Assembly: GCA_903891235.1 (NCBI GenBank)
Contig: CAITDW010000057.1
Location: 1-7,600 of the forward strand
DNA from: an uncultured Candidatus Saccharibacteria bacterium
Lineage (GTDB): Bacteria; Patescibacteriota; Saccharimonadia; Saccharimonadales; UBA4665
Direction of reading: 5' to 3'
DNA: 7,600 bases
A program made the position numbers and the translations under genes. The notes beneath the pieces are model-generated. The model did no database searches and was not told the DNA's origin. It saw nothing but the letters and a program-made list of their open reading frames with translations. Below are positions 5,432-7,600 of the stretch, in pieces. Position 1 is the stretch's first letter. The number at the start of each line of letters is the position of its first letter.

Positions 5432-5448
5432 AATTTTATATCCATTAT
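5420..5448 (+). promoter_or_regulatory. Promoter of the small membrane-protein gene, probably leaderless
   Basis: TTGCAT (5420-5425), 17 bp, CATTAT (5443-5448). The ATG at 5456 comes 7 nt after the -10 box, so transcription would start at or next to the start codon and the mRNA would be leaderless. This agrees with the absence of a Shine-Dalgarno sequence. Confidence 0.4.
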
Positions 5449-5455
5449 TAGATGA

Positions 5456-5863
5456 ATGGAAAAATTATATGAATTAGACAATAGATTCAATGAACCAGTA
5501 GACAGCCCTGAACATGATGCTATTTTAAACACTATTTATGATCATAAAACAGATAATAAAAAGAATAGATTACTCAAAAAAATTGTTATTTCAACTTCGG
5601 TTGGTATAGTTGCCATATCTAGCCTTTTAGTTGGCGGAGACTACCTAGCCCGAAGATTCGGCGAAGAAGCTGGTAATGCAGCATTTAGCGCCATAAATAC
5701 TCAGGCCCAGAAGGCAATAAATAACCTTGAAAACCAAGCCCCTGATATTATCGCTAAGCATGTACTGCCAAACGCAGTCTGCGTTTTCGCAAAAGAATAT
5801 AAGATAAGTCAGAAAATATTAAACAAGCAAAAAATTCATTGTACTAATAATCTAGGGAACTAA
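5456..5863 (+). CDS. Small single-pass membrane protein of unknown function
   Basis: The product has 135 residues: an acidic N-terminal part (1-30), a basic stretch DNKKNRLLKK (33-42), one hydrophobic helix (about 43-61), then an Ala/Asn/Gln-rich, probably helical segment and a basic C-terminus with two cysteines (C109, C129). The positive residues before the helix suggest the N-terminus stays in the cytoplasm and the rest faces outside, where the cysteines could form a disulfide. No family is recognised. It is divergent from the WhiB-like gene with overlapping promoter elements, and its TAA stop overlaps the TAG stop of the converging 404-residue gene by 4 bp. A link to the WhiB-like regulator is inferred from position only. 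Confidence 0.75.
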   Translation: MEKLYELDNRFNEPVDSPEHDAILNTIYDHKTDNKKNRLLKKIVISTSVGIVAISSLLVGGDYLARRFGEEAGNAAFSAINTQAQKAINNLENQAPDIIAKHVLPNAVCVFAKEYKISQKILNKQKIHCTNNLGN

Positions 5864-7074
5864 GCTTCGTTATTGTCTGGAGCATCACCTTTATCTTGTA
5901 ATTTCTGAACGTAAACTTCGAAATCATTATTCCTATTCTCAACAGATGGCAGGATTCTCACTATCACAACATGATCGAAGGAATCCTTAGCGATATAGTC
6001 AATTTGATCCATTTGTTTTTCGTTGAATATTTCTGGATCAATTTCAGCACCAGTCAGACTGGCTAGGGTTTTAACTAATTCAACATTTTGATAGCGAGTT
6101 AATTGATTATCTGAACTTTTAGTATCGATAATCGGTGGACTTATAGGATTATTCTGGGGATCCCAGGCCAAATCAGTCTTATTTGTAATAATAGCCGTAA
6201 TTTCTTTGGCAAGTTTTAGCTGCATATCCTTAAACTGTTGCATTCTTTCTTGCCCAATCTTTTCCATTTCTTGCTTAAGCCTAGCAATCTCTGCTATGAC
6301 ATCCACTTTTAACTTACTATCTTCTTCTTCAGGAAGGCCCAATGCATCAATCATATCAATTGTATTTTCAAGAGGGCTAATCTTCTTTTGAAGTTCTGCC
6401 ATCTCACTAGCTAATTCTTCATCTTTTTCAACTCCAGAAGCTTCTTTCTGATCATTTAAGCTTTCAGGATCTTCGTTATTATTTATATATACTCCGTCAT
6501 TTTTAGCATCTATCACTGCTTGTTCCTGATACTCAGCTTGATGAGCATCATAATGAGATTTAGATGCCTCTAGGTTATCGTTATATTTTTTTTGTGCTTC
6601 ATCTTTCACAGCATTAACCTTGGATGCATCAAGTGAACCGTCTTGGAGGTTATCGGAACCGAATCTTTCAGCACGTAAGTTTGCATAGTTTTGGTCTAGA
6701 CTTGCTAATTTATGATCGTTATATAAATCTTTAGCTTTTTCGTTGTCCTCAGGGCTCAAACCCATACCAGATTTATTAGGAGGTTGGCTCTGCATAAGAT
6801 GATAACCATCGTCTGAAACAATAGGATCACTCTCTGTCGCTGGTGGAGGGACAACATCTGTTTTATTCGATTCTGTTTGCATAGATGAATTATCTACATA
6901 TTTATTATTAAAACTACTTTCCTCGGTGACGTCTTTATTATCCATAGAATCTGAGTTTAGGTTACCCGGTCCAGCATCTGGAAAACTATTATTTTGTCCA
7001 TCGTCAGAATAATTTTTACTTTTGTCACCATCGTCAGAGTTATCATTATTGTATTTATTGTCGTTAAAATCCAT
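5860..7074 (-). CDS. Acidic, partly disordered coiled-coil protein, unknown function
   Basis: This 404-residue protein has no signal peptide or membrane helix. Residues 1-110 are rich in Asp, Asn, Ser and Gln with a PPP run, and look disordered. Residues 111-210 are charged and helical, with LRAERFG at 133-139. Residues about 216-298 form a probable coiled coil (EMAELQKKI, EIARLKQEMEKIGQERMQQF) broken near GLPEEEDS (246-253). Residues 325-395 look like a small folded domain (RYQNVELVKTLASLTGAEID, then HVVIVRILPS and FEVYVQKL). I recognise no family. The ATG has TAGGA 8 nt upstream and its own extended -10 promoter. It follows the RyR-like gene on the same strand with a 113-bp gap, so it may be partly independent. 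Being cytosolic and acidic, it could be a scaffold or adaptor; this is a guess. Confidence 0.8.
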   Translation of the reverse strand: MDFNDNKYNNDNSDDGDKSKNYSDDGQNNSFPDAGPGNLNSDSMDNKDVTEESSFNNKYVDNSSMQTESNKTDVVPPPATESDPIVSDDGYHLMQSQPPNKSGMGLSPEDNEKAKDLYNDHKLASLDQNYANLRAERFGSDNLQDGSLDASKVNAVKDEAQKKYNDNLEASKSHYDAHQAEYQEQAVIDAKNDGVYINNNEDPESLNDQKEASGVEKDEELASEMAELQKKISPLENTIDMIDALGLPEEEDSKLKVDVIAEIARLKQEMEKIGQERMQQFKDMQLKLAKEITAIITNKTDLAWDPQNNPISPPIIDTKSSDNQLTRYQNVELVKTLASLTGAEIDPEIFNEKQMDQIDYIAKDSFDHVVIVRILPSVENRNNDFEVYVQKLQDKGDAPDNNEA

Positions 7075-7082
7075 TTTTATTT

Positions 7083-7139
7083 TCCTAACTTTTTGTTAAC
7101 TTTTTTATATTGTACCATAATGCTTATATTTAATAGCAA
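7083..7139 (-). promoter_or_regulatory. Extended -10 promoter and ribosome binding site of the 404-residue gene
   Basis: On the minus strand TGG followed by TACAAT (7109-7117) is an extended -10 element. TTGCTA (7134-7139) is a possible -35 at a long 19-bp spacing. Start near 7102 gives a leader of about 28 nt containing AGGA (7083-7086), 8 nt from the ATG. The rest of 7075-7187 is AT-rich and shows no clear terminator for the upstream gene. Confidence 0.5.
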
Positions 7140-7187
7140 ATTGTTATTAATTAATCAAGTTATATTTAGTTTTTCTTCTATCTAAGT

Positions 7188-7600
7188 CTAATAAACTTGT
7201 GTTTTTTGCTTTAAGGCAATACCAAGTTTCAACTGATTTAAATCTTTGGCTTTTTCTTCATCAGCTAATTCAAAAAAGGGAAGATCTAATTCTCCACCTT
7301 TAGCCCATTCATTTCGCTTTAACCACGCAGCATGAATCCTTTGGCCAATCTGGTCGATAAGTTCAAAATCATCCAAATCTGGTAATTGATCCTTTTCATT
7401 TAATATATCTATCACAACCTCAGCAGCTGCTTTATTCTCAGCCTGCCAATCAGTTGGTAGATCAGAATAGGTAGTATTAGCAATATCTACTTGGTCTGTT
7501 CCGTTAATTGCTGACCACTGTTCATCAATTGTAGTTTTAATTCTTGGTTCATAGGTTCCATCATCTTGAAGTCTAGTTTTACGCCAATCATCATGAAAGG
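7188..7600 (-). CDS. RyR-like domain protein, C-terminal 136 residues (5' end cut by window)
   Basis: The frame is open from the right edge to the TAG at 7188. A GTG at 7415 is only an internal Val codon, because the 61 codons upstream of it continue the domain. Two similar segments follow each other: first FHDDWRKTR, DDGTYEPR, DIANTTYSDLP and DWQAENKAAAEVV; then IHAAWLKRN, PFFELADEEKAKD and QLKLGIAL. Both follow the pattern of RyR (ryanodine receptor repeat) domains: His and Trp in the first helix, a proline-containing strand with a small hydrophobic motif, and a charged EK-KD turn before the last helix. Bacterial RyR domains have been proposed to bind ligands such as nucleotides. I have the impression that this form recurs in CPR genomes but cannot check it. 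No membrane segment is seen in the visible part. It lies upstream of, and on the same strand as, the acidic coiled-coil gene. Confidence 0.75.
   Translation of the reverse strand, partial: FHDDWRKTRLQDDGTYEPRIKTTIDEQWSAINGTDQVDIANTTYSDLPTDWQAENKAAAEVVIDILNEKDQLPDLDDFELIDQIGQRIHAAWLKRNEWAKGGELDLPFFELADEEKAKDLNQLKLGIALKQKTQVY

Noticed and set aside
6206..7185. Plus-strand ORFs of 61 and 63 codons over the coiled-coil gene and its upstream region
   Set aside because: Their Cys/Ser/Ile-rich translations are what antisense of acidic coiled-coil and AT-rich sequence gives. No start signals were seen.
7188..7415. Separate 75-residue gene starting at GTG 7415
   Set aside because: The frame continues without a stop to the window edge, and the upstream residues (DGTYEPR, DWQAENKAAAEVV) clearly belong to the same protein.

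Overview
The window is AT-rich and densely packed. It most likely comes from a Patescibacteria/CPR genome, and Candidatus Saccharibacteria (TM7) is my best guess. The grounds are: an exported protein whose lysine-rich N-terminus and single hydrophobic segment end in FNSFAA, a form I associate with that group; a WhiB-type iron-sulfur regulator, a family centred on Actinobacteria but also known from Saccharibacteria; a RyR-like protein of a kind I associate with CPR genomes; weak or absent Shine-Dalgarno sequences at several starts; and many small proteins without clear function. This is an inference. There is no rRNA, tRNA or ribosomal protein gene here to test it.

Left part (1-2326, minus strand). 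A CYTH-domain protein (triphosphate tunnel fold, class IV adenylate cyclase/thiamine triphosphatase superfamily) lies upstream of a large anchored surface protein. The surface protein has a six-repeat propeller-like domain, a proline linker and three Cys-rich EGF-like repeats. Two of those repeats share a 79-bp perfect DNA repeat. Only 20 bp further on, the first 16 codons of another probably membrane-associated protein start behind a good ribosome binding site and run off the left edge.

Middle (2372-4198, plus strand). A full-length fused ABC exporter half-transporter is divergent from the CYTH gene, with 45 bp between them.

Island (4199-4918). This stretch is mostly of higher GC than its surroundings. 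On the minus strand it holds a near-consensus promoter (TTGACT, 17 bp, TATGAT), about 480 nt with at least seven hairpins, and a large terminal hairpin with a T7 tract. A two-helix membrane ORF overlaps it, but its TTG start lies inside the promoter -10 box. The locus is either a short-leader membrane-protein mRNA with heavy structure or a structured non-coding RNA. It is the most unusual part of the window. A 28-codon ORF and a perfect palindrome lie beyond its terminator.

Right part (4919-7600). A WhiB-like regulator (minus) is divergent from a small single-pass membrane protein (plus). Their predicted -35 boxes overlap at an inverted repeat, and the membrane protein may be made from a leaderless transcript. 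That gene converges, with overlapping stop codons, on a 404-residue acidic protein with a disordered N-terminus and a coiled coil. Upstream on the same strand is the C-terminal 136 residues of a protein with two tandem RyR-like segments, cut by the right edge. No mobile element, CRISPR array, tRNA or rRNA was recognised.
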